This document shows positions 1 through 8,201 of a stretch of DNA of 64,000 nucleotides, one piece after another. The notes beneath the pieces are model-generated. The model ran no database searches and was not told the origin of the DNA. It saw only the letters and a program-made list of their open reading frames with translations. Numbering within the stretch: position 1 is the stretch's first letter; the number at the start of each line of letters is the position of its first letter. The DNA comes from Kiritimatiellia bacterium (GTDB lineage Bacteria > Verrucomicrobiota > Kiritimatiellia > RFP12 > UBA1067), in NCBI GenBank assembly GCA_017405115.1, contig JAFRBA010000020.1, positions 36,056 through 100,055 of the forward strand, read 5' to 3'. A program made the position numbers and the translations under genes.

Positions 1-1
1 G

Positions 2-484
2 TGCGTGGCCGACCCCGTGCTTGTCACCGACGTCGGCTGTCAGCTGTCTTTCACGGTGATGCTGTCCATAATACTGGCGAGCTCGTGTTTGCGCGCGGGC
101 GACGGGGTCGTTGCCGGAACGCTGTGGATGACGTTCGCCGCCTGGGTCGCTGGAGTGCCGATAACGGCGCATGTCTTCGGCCATGTCACACCCGGCGGGC
201 TGCTGGCCAACCTGGTGCTGATTCCCGCGGCGGGCGTCACCGTCGCGGCCGGGGCGGCCGGGGTGCTGGCGGGTTTCGTGTCGGATGCCATTGCCGCCCA
301 CCTCAACAACCTGGCGGCGCTGGCGTCCGAGGCCATGGCGGGGGTCGCATCGGCGGTCGCGAGCATTCCCGGCGCCGACTTAACCGTAAGGCCGTGGCCC
401 GTGCCCGTCTGCGCCGCATGGTACGGCGCGCTGGTCGCCGTGTTCGTCTTCGTCTCCGCCCGCCGCCGCAGCACGTCACTGTGA
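2..484 (+). CDS. comEC: ComEC/Rec2-type DNA uptake protein, C-terminal part (cut by window start)
   Basis: Partial gene: the frame is open from the first bases to a TGA at 482-484, giving about 160 residues of the C-terminal end. ComEC forms the inner-membrane channel that imports single-stranded DNA during natural transformation. The visible part has the competence-domain signatures: D-x-G-x-QLSF near its start, then an alternation of hydrophobic helices with P-I-T-A-H-x-F-G-H-V-T-P-G-G-L-L-A-N-L-V-L-I-P, which matches the conserved P-L-x-A-x-x-F-G-x-x-S-x-x-x-x-L-A-N-L-x-x-I-P block of the family. About four membrane segments are present and the protein ends in a short basic tail. No beta-lactamase-like domain follows, so this may be a short form that ends after the competence domain. 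The family call is firm; function in this organism is inferred. Confidence 0.8.
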   Translation, partial: CVADPVLVTDVGCQLSFTVMLSIILASSCLRAGDGVVAGTLWMTFAAWVAGVPITAHVFGHVTPGGLLANLVLIPAAGVTVAAGAAGVLAGFVSDAIAAHLNNLAALASEAMAGVASAVASIPGADLTVRPWPVPVCAAWYGALVAVFVFVSARRRSTSL

Positions 485-496
485 CCCGCCGGGCAT

Positions 497-526
497 TTGC
501 AATCGCATCGTGTAATAGTGTATACT
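497..526 (+). promoter_or_regulatory. Putative sigma70-type promoter for the GH20 gene
   Basis: TTGCAA at 497-502 is followed 18 bases later by TATACT at 521-526, immediately preceded by TG. It lies in the short gap between comEC and the hexosaminidase gene and would leave a leader of about 48 bases that contains the AAAGGAAAGG ribosome site. Read by eye only. Confidence 0.5.
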
Positions 527-581
527 ACCCCAATGTTGGCTTGGGGATGGTTCCAGGCCGGCGAAAGGAAAGGCGTTCCCG

Positions 582-2540
582 ATGGCATTCGGCGAAATCG
601 ACAAGGTGTTTCTGTGCGCATTGACGGCAGCCTTGCTTGCATCGGCAAGCTGCGGGGCGACGGCCTGCGGCGTGTACGACGACGTGCTGCCTGCGCTAAG
701 GAAGGTGACGCCGCAATCCGGCGAGGTCGGCGCAGCGAGCCTTGCGGCGGCGAGATTCGTCCGCGGCACGGTCGCGGGTGCGCCGGAGCGCGTTGCGTCG
801 CAGGCGTATTACATTGAGATATCGCGGGACGGAGTCGTGGTGACCGCAGGCGGCGACGCCGGCGAGCGATATGCGAGGACTACCCTGAGGCAGCTTGCGA
901 AGCTGTCCGGCGGCGGACCGGTCCCGGCCGCGAAGGTCGTTGACTGGCCGGAGCTGGAATGGCGCGGCGTGATGAACGACTGCGGGCGTAACTACCTGGC
1001 CATGGAAGGCGTGAAGGCGTTCATCGACCTCGCTTCGGAATACAAGATGAACATCTTCCACTGGCACCTTTCGGACTACCACGGCTGGCGGCTGGAGTCG
1101 AAGCTGTATCCGGAGCTCGTCCATCCCGACACCATGACGCGCCAGGTGGGCAAGTTCTACTCGCAGGACGAGTTCCGCGAGATAGTGGCGTACGCCAAGG
1201 AAAGGGGCGTCGTGGTCATGCCCGAGCTCGACGTGCCGGGGCACACGCTCGCGCTCAGGCGCGGACTTGGCGTGAAGGAGATGCGCCATCCATCGGTGCG
1301 CAAGGCGGTTGCGGACCTTCTGGGCGAGCTCTGCTCTCTCGCGTCCGCCGAGGACATGCCGTTCGTGCATATCGGCACCGACGAAGTCAGGGTGGAGCAG
1401 GAGTACGTTCCGGACGGATGGTGCTCGGAATGGGCCGAAGCGGTCGCGGCGAAGGGCAGGGCTTGCGTCGTGTGGGCGCCCGGCAAGACCGTGCGTACTA
1501 CGGGGGAGGTCGTCGACATGGCGTGGTATCGCAACCACGTGACGAATTCCAACAACCGGGCGTTTGACGCGGCTGGGATGTATTTCGCCGGGCAGGGCCC
1601 GGAGCTTGTCTTGAATCTCGCGGCGTTCTCGAAGCCCTGCGACTGGAATGTCGGCGACGCCCGCAAGCTTGGGGCCATCGCCTGCTGCTGGCACGACGAC
1701 AACGTCGGAGACGACACCCTCAGGCTCTTCGCCAACGCGACGGTCGCCCCCGCGATACTCGGCTTCGCGGACAACTTCTGGGCTGGACGCGCCGAGCTTG
1801 GCGGGGACGCCTCGTTCAAGTGGCGCACAATGCTGCCGCCCGAGGGATCACGCGAGCTTGAAGTCGCGCGAGCGCTGGAGCGCCGCATCATCGCGCAGCG
1901 CGACAGGGTGCTTGCGGACTTCAAGCTGCCGTTTCCGTATCTCCGACAGACGGACCAGCACTGGCGTCTGCGGCGCGCGGACGGATCGACCATCGACGCC
2001 GACGCCGTCGGCGGGCTCGTCGATGTGATGGCGCGGGTGGCGGACAAGAGCGGCGAAGTCGTGGCGGAGACGTGGGTGAAGTCGCCCAAGACCATGACGG
2101 CCGGGGCGTGGATAGGCTTCACCGTCACCGGCGGCGTCTATTCGCGGCAGCACGACCAGCCGATGCCCGGGATCGGACAGTGGAACAAGTACGGGTCTTA
2201 CGTGGAGGTCAACGGCAAGCGCATAGAGCCGCCGGTGTGGACGCACCCGGGCGCGCGCGTGAAGGCGAAGCCCGACCCGGACGGCAAGAGCTTCCGCGGA
2301 GCAGTGTATTCCAACGACCTGTGCGAAACGCCGCTCGAGGACGAATGGTACTACATACGCGAGCCGACGAAGGTCGACCTAAGGGCCGGGTGGAACCACG
2401 TTCGGCTCGTCCTGCGCAAGCCGAAGGAGATCTGGGGCCGTTCGTGGCGCGGAACGTTCCGCCTCCTCGAGGGCACGTCGGACCATCCTCGCGAAGTCCC
2501 CGGGCTCGTGTGGTCGGCAGAGCCGGGGCCTGGGTTGTGA
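582..2540 (+). CDS. Secreted GH20 beta-N-acetylhexosaminidase
   Basis: Hydrolyses terminal beta-linked N-acetylglucosamine or N-acetylgalactosamine from glycans by substrate-assisted catalysis; expected in the periplasm or on the surface. The 652-residue product starts with a hydrophobic export signal of about 28 residues. A GH20b-like N-terminal domain is followed by the TIM barrel: W-R-G-V-M-N-D-C-G-R-N-Y near residue 130, F-H-W-H-L-S-D-Y-H-G-W-R near 156, M-P-E-L-D-V-P-G-H near 212, and the catalytic H-I-G-T-D-E-V with Asp267-Glu268. About 180 further residues form a probable C-terminal beta-sandwich. The ATG at 582 is chosen because AAAGGAAAGG lies just upstream. It opens the glycan-degradation block; mucin or chitin-type amino sugars are plausible substrates but cannot be decided from sequence. 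Confidence 0.9.
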   Translation: MAFGEIDKVFLCALTAALLASASCGATACGVYDDVLPALRKVTPQSGEVGAASLAAARFVRGTVAGAPERVASQAYYIEISRDGVVVTAGGDAGERYARTTLRQLAKLSGGGPVPAAKVVDWPELEWRGVMNDCGRNYLAMEGVKAFIDLASEYKMNIFHWHLSDYHGWRLESKLYPELVHPDTMTRQVGKFYSQDEFREIVAYAKERGVVVMPELDVPGHTLALRRGLGVKEMRHPSVRKAVADLLGELCSLASAEDMPFVHIGTDEVRVEQEYVPDGWCSEWAEAVAAKGRACVVWAPGKTVRTTGEVVDMAWYRNHVTNSNNRAFDAAGMYFAGQGPELVLNLAAFSKPCDWNVGDARKLGAIACCWHDDNVGDDTLRLFANATVAPAILGFADNFWAGRAELGGDASFKWRTMLPPEGSRELEVARALERRIIAQRDRVLADFKLPFPYLRQTDQHWRLRRADGSTIDADAVGGLVDVMARVADKSGEVVAETWVKSPKTMTAGAWIGFTVTGGVYSRQHDQPMPGIGQWNKYGSYVEVNGKRIEPPVWTHPGARVKAKPDPDGKSFRGAVYSNDLCETPLEDEWYYIREPTKVDLRAGWNHVRLVLRKPKEIWGRSWRGTFRLLEGTSDHPREVPGLVWSAEPGPGL

Positions 2541-2580
2541 TTGGAGGCCGGTTTTGGTAGAATATTGCCGGAAACGGCAA
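2535..2580 (+). promoter_or_regulatory. Promoter with extended -10 and a 5'-leader hairpin
   Basis: TTGTGA (2535-2540), a 17-base spacer and TGG-TAGAAT (2555-2563) form a good promoter that overlaps the stop codon of the GH20 gene. Just downstream, TTGCCG-GAAA-CGGCAA (2565-2580) is a perfect 6-bp stem with a GAAA tetraloop that would lie at the very 5' end of the transcript, where it could protect the mRNA. There is no T-run, so it is not a terminator. Confidence 0.55.
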
Positions 2581-2623
2581 GTTCCGTGCTGTTGAAAGGG
2601 GGAATTCTGTGGAAGGACATTGC

Positions 2624-4735
2624 ATGACAACGGTTGGGCGTCGCGTTGCGCTGCTGACTGCGTTTACGATGTGCGCGGGAGGCCTTCTCGCATACGACAC
2701 ATACTACTGGGTCGACTCCGGCGACCACGACATGGCCGCCGCCGCGAACTGGCGGCTTAACAGCGCCACGGGCGAGGTTCCGGCGACGTTCCCGCCGCCG
2801 CTGGACACCGCTACTAGCGGAGGTACGCATCCGCTCCTGCGCATGCCCACCGGATCAACCCTTTCGCTGCCGAACAACGATACGCTGACGGTCAACTGGA
2901 TGAGCGTGCAGGACGCAAATGCGGAGTGTTCGATCAATCTTGGCGCCGCATCGAAGATACTTTACCTCTTCGGCGGGGGCGACGCCTCGTTCTGGGTGGG
3001 CGGCAACTATCCCAACGGCCAGAAGGTTACGCTAAAGAGCGGCACACTCCAGAGGTGCACCGGGACGACGCGCAGAAGCAACATTCGTCTCGGAGGAGCC
3101 ACAGCGAGCCGCGGTGCATTGGCGACATTCGTCGCCGACGGCGCCGATGCCCGCATCGTCGACATGCAGGCCGTTCTCGACAGCGGCAACGTCCTCGTCT
3201 GCATCACGAACGGCGCGACGTTTCATTCGGCGCAGGGAAGTGCCGTTAACATCAATACAGGCGTGAGCAACGCGGTGTTCCGCGTCACGGGCGCAGGGTC
3301 GCTCTTTGCCATGACGGATCGGAACAAGCGCGGCTTCATGCTGGGCGATCCCGCTCCCGCAGCCACGCCGGTGACATCCGGCGGCACGGTGGAAGTCATA
3401 GACGGCGGCGCGGTCTCGAACATCTGGGGCGCGATCGGCAACAACTCCGGCTATCACACGGTTCTGGTTGACAACGGCAATTGGTATGCGTGCGGTAATC
3501 TGGACATCGGCGCGAACGCCAAAGCGGACAACAACCGCATGGTCGTCCGCAACAAATCGCGATATGTCTACGCAGAAGGCATCGGCAGCTGTCAGGTGAC
3601 GGTCGGAGGTTCTGGTCATGGCAACAGCCTGTACGTGGAGGATTCGGATTTCGAGGTAAACTCTCTATGCGTTGGACTGAAAGACGGTGCAGCCGGCAAC
3701 TCCGCCGTGTTCTCCAACGTCACGTTCCTGGCGTCCACGACCGCATACATCGGAGGCAGGCTCGACATCGGCAGCGCACTATATGCGACCAACAACTCCA
3801 TGACCCTCGTCGACTGCTCGATTGGCTCTGCGGAATCTCCCTCGATGCAGATCATCGTTGGTGCGGGAGTTCACGTCTGCTCCAGCCGCCTCGACGTCGT
3901 GCGGACCGAATGGTATCCGGCAGGAAGTTACTTTGGCGTCGGCGGCACTGCGCCGACATCCACGATCAAGCCGACGAACGAGTGGTTCAACGTGATGCGG
4001 CTGGACGACCATTCGCTGGTGTCGTATCCTGTCAACTACGTCTATTTCGGCAGGGGGGGCTGCTCGAACCGAATAGAGGTTGTGAACTCGTCGATACTTG
4101 TCGCAAACAATCTCCAGATCGGTGACTACACTGCAACGCAGCTGCGGCCGACTTCCGGCAACTTGCTCTACATCGGGAAGGACTCCATTGTGCGGGTCGC
4201 AAGCAACTTTATTGTCTATCCCGAACGCGCTAGGCTGGTGATTGAGGACGGCACGTTCAGGGCAGAACATGTCATAAACTGGCATAACTACTGGTCGAAG
4301 ACGCAGGGCAAGATCGTCGACAACATGAACGATGCGGAGGCGGATGGCGTGACGTTTGACACCGAGATCAAGTTCTTGGGCTCGAAGCCCCGCTTCGAGT
4401 TTACGAACTCCGGCCGAGACCTGGGCTTCGACGCCGGCGAGAAACTTTCGTTCGTGCTGCCGGAGTCGCCCTATGCCACAGCCGCGATCTACGGTGCACG
4501 CAATGTGAACTTCGCCAATGTGGTCGGCTACTCGTTCGACCTTTCCGGCGTCGGCGAGAAGGGCGGCAAGTACATCCTTGCCGAGGCGGCAGGAACGCTT
4601 ACGGTTAAGTCGGACGAACTGGCGAGGATGAACGCCGCGCTGCCTTCGACCCGCAAGGCGAGTGTCTACGTAAGCGGCAAGCAGCTGATCCTCCGTGTCG
4701 GCGGCACGCTTGGGCTCTCGGTAATCGTCAAGTAG
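2624..4735 (+). CDS. Secreted beta-strand-repeat (autotransporter-like) protein
   Basis: Export signal MTTVGRRVALLTAFTMCAGG ending in L-L-A, then about 680 residues rich in G, N, S, T, V and short beta strands. Motifs such as G-G-x-V-E-V-I-D-G-G-A and S-N-V-T-F-L-A-S recur, as in proteins with autotransporter-associated beta-strand repeats or parallel beta-helices. No catalytic motif was found. The C-terminus, L-G-L-S-V-I-V-K, resembles the L-L-V-R ends of two other proteins in this window. Such proteins probably sit on the cell surface and bind or display, but that is inference. The ATG at 2624 has GGAAGGA seven bases upstream; a GTG at 2609 with AAAGGGGG is an alternative start. It is 15 bases from the next gene, so cotranscription is likely. 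Confidence 0.7.
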   Translation: MTTVGRRVALLTAFTMCAGGLLAYDTYYWVDSGDHDMAAAANWRLNSATGEVPATFPPPLDTATSGGTHPLLRMPTGSTLSLPNNDTLTVNWMSVQDANAECSINLGAASKILYLFGGGDASFWVGGNYPNGQKVTLKSGTLQRCTGTTRRSNIRLGGATASRGALATFVADGADARIVDMQAVLDSGNVLVCITNGATFHSAQGSAVNINTGVSNAVFRVTGAGSLFAMTDRNKRGFMLGDPAPAATPVTSGGTVEVIDGGAVSNIWGAIGNNSGYHTVLVDNGNWYACGNLDIGANAKADNNRMVVRNKSRYVYAEGIGSCQVTVGGSGHGNSLYVEDSDFEVNSLCVGLKDGAAGNSAVFSNVTFLASTTAYIGGRLDIGSALYATNNSMTLVDCSIGSAESPSMQIIVGAGVHVCSSRLDVVRTEWYPAGSYFGVGGTAPTSTIKPTNEWFNVMRLDDHSLVSYPVNYVYFGRGGCSNRIEVVNSSILVANNLQIGDYTATQLRPTSGNLLYIGKDSIVRVASNFIVYPERARLVIEDGTFRAEHVINWHNYWSKTQGKIVDNMNDAEADGVTFDTEIKFLGSKPRFEFTNSGRDLGFDAGEKLSFVLPESPYATAAIYGARNVNFANVVGYSFDLSGVGEKGGKYILAEAAGTLTVKSDELARMNAALPSTRKASVYVSGKQLILRVGGTLGLSVIVK

Positions 4736-4750
4736 GGGAAGGAGGTCTCC

Positions 4751-7700
4751 ATGAAAGGTCTGGTTGCCGCGGCGCTGGCCGCGCTGGCGACGCCCGCGCT
4801 TTGCGCCGTCGCCCCCAAGGTCGGCGTCACCGTGGCGCTTCGCTCCGGCTACGGGCCGCAGCAGTACATCTCGAACGCCGCGTTCAAGTCGCGCCCGATC
4901 GTCGAGGAGATGGACAAGTGCGGAGTCGACCTCTGCTGGTACGAGGGGTGGAAGAAGGACGACGCGCTGAAGAGCCTGAAGCAGTTCAACTGCGTGTGGC
5001 TCATAATAGACCACGAGGACCGCTGCCCGTATCCGGCGGCGGAGACGGCGGCCGCCCTGAAGAGATATGTCGAGGCGGGCGGCGGGCTTGTCATCTCGCA
5101 CAGCACGGGGCGCTATCCCGAGGCGCCGGTCGACGCCTACTGGCGCGAGGTCTACGCGGCGTTCGGACTCGGGCTCCTGCAGGAGGAGATTGTTGACCCT
5201 GCGACCTCGCGACACGAAGACAAGTACTACGACATGTTCTTCACGGACTCCTTCGCCGACCATCCGGTGACGAAGGGCGTGCCCGGGCTGTGGCTGCCGA
5301 TGCGCCGGACGGTGCCGACTTGGGGCGTCGTTGCGACGCGCCCGTCGCAGGAATGGACGGCCGTCGTGACTGCGGGGCCTGGCGGGCGCAGCCATCCGCG
5401 CGATCCGATCACGAACGCGCTCCAGCCCGACAAGCCCGGCACTTACGCCCCCGGCTCCAGGCCGCCGATAGTGCTCGTCCGCTCGCTCGGCAGGGGCCGC
5501 ATCGTCTTCGAGGCCATCCACAAGGACAGCTGCGGCTGGGCCTATAACATCGACCGCTGGCCGAACCTGGTCGAGCGCTCGGAGATCGACGGCAGGCGGT
5601 CTGACGCGGTCAAGCTGCTCGAGAACGCGTTCAAGTGGGCGTCGGAGCCGTCGGAGGGTGACGCTGGCTTCACGAGGAACTACAAGCCTGTCGAGCCTGA
5701 TGCGCCTCCGTATTCCCGCAGCGAGCAGTTCGGGAAGCGTTGGGAGGAGAAGCGCGTCTGGAAGCCGTTTGCCGCGGTGCCTTTCAAGAATGGTGCAGTA
5801 GGCGTGGTGGGCGTCCACTCCGCCCATTCCGACGGCGAGTCGACGGTTGCCGAATACGTTGCCGAAGCGAAGCGCCTGGGTCTGTCGTTCCTCGTGTTCA
5901 CCGACCCGCTGGCGAAGAGCAACCCCGAGAAGCTCGAGGCGCTGAGGGCCGACTGCGCGGCGGCGAGCAATGACGGGTTCTACTGCTGCCCGGGCGTGGA
6001 ATACATCGACTCAGACGGCTACGAGTGGATGACGTTCTCTGACAAGACGTCGTGGCCGCAGAAGGAGGTGGTGCGCGACGGGGTCGCATACCAACTCTTC
6101 GACGGCAAGGTCATGCTCCAGCCGACGATCTACCGCAATCGCAACCTCTACCGCGGCGGGCTTCTCAACATGAAGCGGCTTGGCGAGAGGGGCGCCTTCG
6201 ACGTGAACCTCATGTGGGTCAACCAGGTGGTGCCGGTCGCATATGACGTCGACAGGCCGATGTTCGACAACTTCCCCGAGTTCCTTGCGTCCCCGGAAAG
6301 CGCCCGCCGCGCCGCGACTGTCCCGTACACGCGCGTCAAGAAGGCGACCGACCTGGGCAGGGCCGCTGCTGCGTCGGCTCTCGTCTGCGACGACGTGGCC
6401 TCGGCGCGGAAGCTTGCCAACGCGGAGGGAAGCGGCGCGAACCGCATTGCGGACCGGTTCCACGCCTGGGTCAGGCTCGGAAGCGGCATCGAGATCAAGG
6501 CGTTCGACTTCGTGCGCGTCCCGGGGACGGACGTGATGCAGTGCGTCGTCGCAGTGTCGTCGCCGGCGGGCCTGCGCGAGATATGCGTGCACGACGGGCA
6601 GAGGCGGATGCTGGCGCGCTTTGACGCCGCGGGAGAGCGCGACTTCTCCCGCGCGTTTACGTTCGAGTTCGACGTACAGTCGTATCCTCAGGTCGTGGCG
6701 ACGGACAAGGCCGGCGCGCGCGCCGTGTCGGTCGCGAAGTGGCTCAACAACTACCACGCGGGGCTTCACCGTTGCGGGGACAACGCGAACCTGCTCGCGA
6801 TCAACCCGAAGATCGTCATGTACATGAACTGGGACTCCATGCTCGCCCCCGCGTACCGCGACCTTTCTCTTCTTCCAAAAAATTACCACATTTCCGAGGC
6901 GTGTTTCTGGGAGAAGTTCGACAAAAGCCCGAGCCGCGAGCCGTCCGTGCGATTCCGCTCCCTCTGGAACACGCTCAGGATAGAGGGCGTCGACTATCCG
7001 AACAAAGGCGAGATGCCGTCGTCGCTGACGACGTTCCCGCTCGTGCAGCCCAACGTGGTGACCGTCATAGACCAGGTGCAGGGCGAATATTCCGTGGAGC
7101 CGCGCCACGCCCGGTACATAACTGCGCCGGTGCAGGGCAAGGTCGGCGAGAACCCGCACTGGAGGCTGCGGCACCGCACGTACCAGTTCTGCGACCGCGT
7201 CGACGGGTGGTGGCGCGCGGTGTACTACGAGAACGCTCCGGACTACCGCGGCGGCTACACCGTCGTGGAGGGCGAGCTGGAGTTCCTGCACGACGCGACC
7301 ATCGCCGAGCCGCTGTCGATCGTCCAGTTTTCCACGCGCAATCCGAAGGGGAATGTCTCCGTCATGCGCGGGGGGGGCGCGGCGAAGTTCGGCAAGGGAT
7401 CGTGGCATGGGGTCTGCGGCAGCGAGAGCGAATGGTACGGGATATTCGGACTCGACGGATGCGACGACGTCTGCATTGCAGAGCGCCGGATAGACAACGG
7501 GGTGGAGACGGTTCTGCAGGTCGGCGAGAAGGGCAGGAAGGTGAAGGCTGGCGAGAAGCTGCGCTACAGGGTCGCGATAGGCAGCTTCATCGAGCCGCCG
7601 CACGGCACGCAGTACTGCGAGTGGTTCATGTCGATGATGGACGGCTCGGGCTTCATGCACGACGAAGCGAGGGGGCGCGTCGCCGGCATCAACGGCATCC

Positions 7701-8107
7701 TGGACCTGGAGGCGAAGAAGGGCGAGGCGTCCGTCACGCTCGGCCCGACGTGGTTCATCCAGAACTATCCGGTCAGGGTGAGGGGGCTTGTGGACAACGG
7801 GAGCGCCTACTGGACGGACGGCGGCGACGTCGTGAAGCCGCTGGCGTTCCTGGACGGGCTTGCCTACGCCGCGGTGCCGCTTGAGAAGCGCAAGAGGTGG
7901 CGGTTCATGAACTTCTTCGCGGCGAAGAGCTCGGCGCTCAGGTTCTCTTACGTTCCGGCGATGCCCGGCCACGAGAAGGCCACGGTGCAGATAATGAACT
8001 CTTCGGGCAAGCCAGTCTCCGACGTCGTCTACAACCTCAAGGACGGCGGCTCGTTCAAGGTCGACGTGCCCGCCGGCGGAATGGTCGTGCGCGAACTCGG
8101 CCGCTAG
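4751..8107 (+). CDS. Secreted fusion: ThuA/glutamine-amidotransferase-like domain + degenerate PHP-like domain
   Basis: 1118 residues with signal peptide MKGLVAAALAALATPALCA and a strong GGAAGGAGG ribosome site. Residues about 25-300 resemble the ThuA/GATase-like fold (L-I-I-D-H-E-D, G-G-G-L-V-I-S-H-S-T-G, then V-R-S-L-G-R-G-R-I-V-F-E). A PHP-like segment follows: V-H-S-A-H-S-D-G-E-S (His356, His359), A-E-A-K-R-L-G-L-S-F-L-V-F-T-D-P and C-P-G-V-E-Y. The first His of the usual H-x-H pair is Gly and the TDH motif is TDP, so metal binding and phosphoesterase activity are doubtful. The C-terminal half is beta-rich with no recognised motif. ThuA-type domains occur in sugar catabolism in Planctomycetes and Verrucomicrobia; a carbohydrate-related role here is inferred from neighbours. 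Confidence 0.6.
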   Translation: MKGLVAAALAALATPALCAVAPKVGVTVALRSGYGPQQYISNAAFKSRPIVEEMDKCGVDLCWYEGWKKDDALKSLKQFNCVWLIIDHEDRCPYPAAETAAALKRYVEAGGGLVISHSTGRYPEAPVDAYWREVYAAFGLGLLQEEIVDPATSRHEDKYYDMFFTDSFADHPVTKGVPGLWLPMRRTVPTWGVVATRPSQEWTAVVTAGPGGRSHPRDPITNALQPDKPGTYAPGSRPPIVLVRSLGRGRIVFEAIHKDSCGWAYNIDRWPNLVERSEIDGRRSDAVKLLENAFKWASEPSEGDAGFTRNYKPVEPDAPPYSRSEQFGKRWEEKRVWKPFAAVPFKNGAVGVVGVHSAHSDGESTVAEYVAEAKRLGLSFLVFTDPLAKSNPEKLEALRADCAAASNDGFYCCPGVEYIDSDGYEWMTFSDKTSWPQKEVVRDGVAYQLFDGKVMLQPTIYRNRNLYRGGLLNMKRLGERGAFDVNLMWVNQVVPVAYDVDRPMFDNFPEFLASPESARRAATVPYTRVKKATDLGRAAAASALVCDDVASARKLANAEGSGANRIADRFHAWVRLGSGIEIKAFDFVRVPGTDVMQCVVAVSSPAGLREICVHDGQRRMLARFDAAGERDFSRAFTFEFDVQSYPQVVATDKAGARAVSVAKWLNNYHAGLHRCGDNANLLAINPKIVMYMNWDSMLAPAYRDLSLLPKNYHISEACFWEKFDKSPSREPSVRFRSLWNTLRIEGVDYPNKGEMPSSLTTFPLVQPNVVTVIDQVQGEYSVEPRHARYITAPVQGKVGENPHWRLRHRTYQFCDRVDGWWRAVYYENAPDYRGGYTVVEGELEFLHDATIAEPLSIVQFSTRNPKGNVSVMRGGGAAKFGKGSWHGVCGSESEWYGIFGLDGCDDVCIAERRIDNGVETVLQVGEKGRKVKAGEKLRYRVAIGSFIEPPHGTQYCEWFMSMMDGSGFMHDEARGRVAGINGILDLEAKKGEASVTLGPTWFIQNYPVRVRGLVDNGSAYWTDGGDVVKPLAFLDGLAYAAVPLEKRKRWRFMNFFAAKSSALRFSYVPAMPGHEKATVQIMNSSGKPVSDVVYNLKDGGSFKVDVPAGGMVVRELGR

Positions 8108-8143
8108 CGGCCATGGCGCAAAACGCGCGCATAACTCGCGGGA

Positions 8144-8171
8144 TTGACAGGGGGAAGAAAATGTGTATAAT
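8144..8171 (+). promoter_or_regulatory. Near-consensus sigma70 promoter
   Basis: TTGACA at 8144-8149, 16-base spacer, TATAAT at 8166-8171. Both hexamers are perfect matches, making this one of the strongest core promoters in the window. It drives the 1212-residue repeat protein, with a leader of about 24 bases holding GAAGAAAGG. Confidence 0.75.
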
Positions 8172-8201
8172 GTGAAAAACAATTGAAGAAAGGTGAAATC
8201 C

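Noticed and set aside
64..600. tRNA or rRNA genes
   Set aside because: I looked for cloverleaf-like and rRNA-like conserved segments in the gaps of the whole window and recognised none; a covariance search would be needed to exclude them.
3779..5827. Long open frames on the minus strand opposite the large glycan genes (also at 6011-8398, 11882-15421, 15267-17438 and 17015-21338)
   Set aside because: They mirror the codon pattern of GC-rich sense genes, are rich in R, A, H, L without any domain, and lack ribosome sites. The sense genes carry clear family motifs.
8099..8112. Palindrome around the stop codon of the 4751 gene as a terminator
   Set aside because: It is a loop-less GGCCGCTAGCGGCC site with no T-run; it cannot form a stable terminator hairpin.
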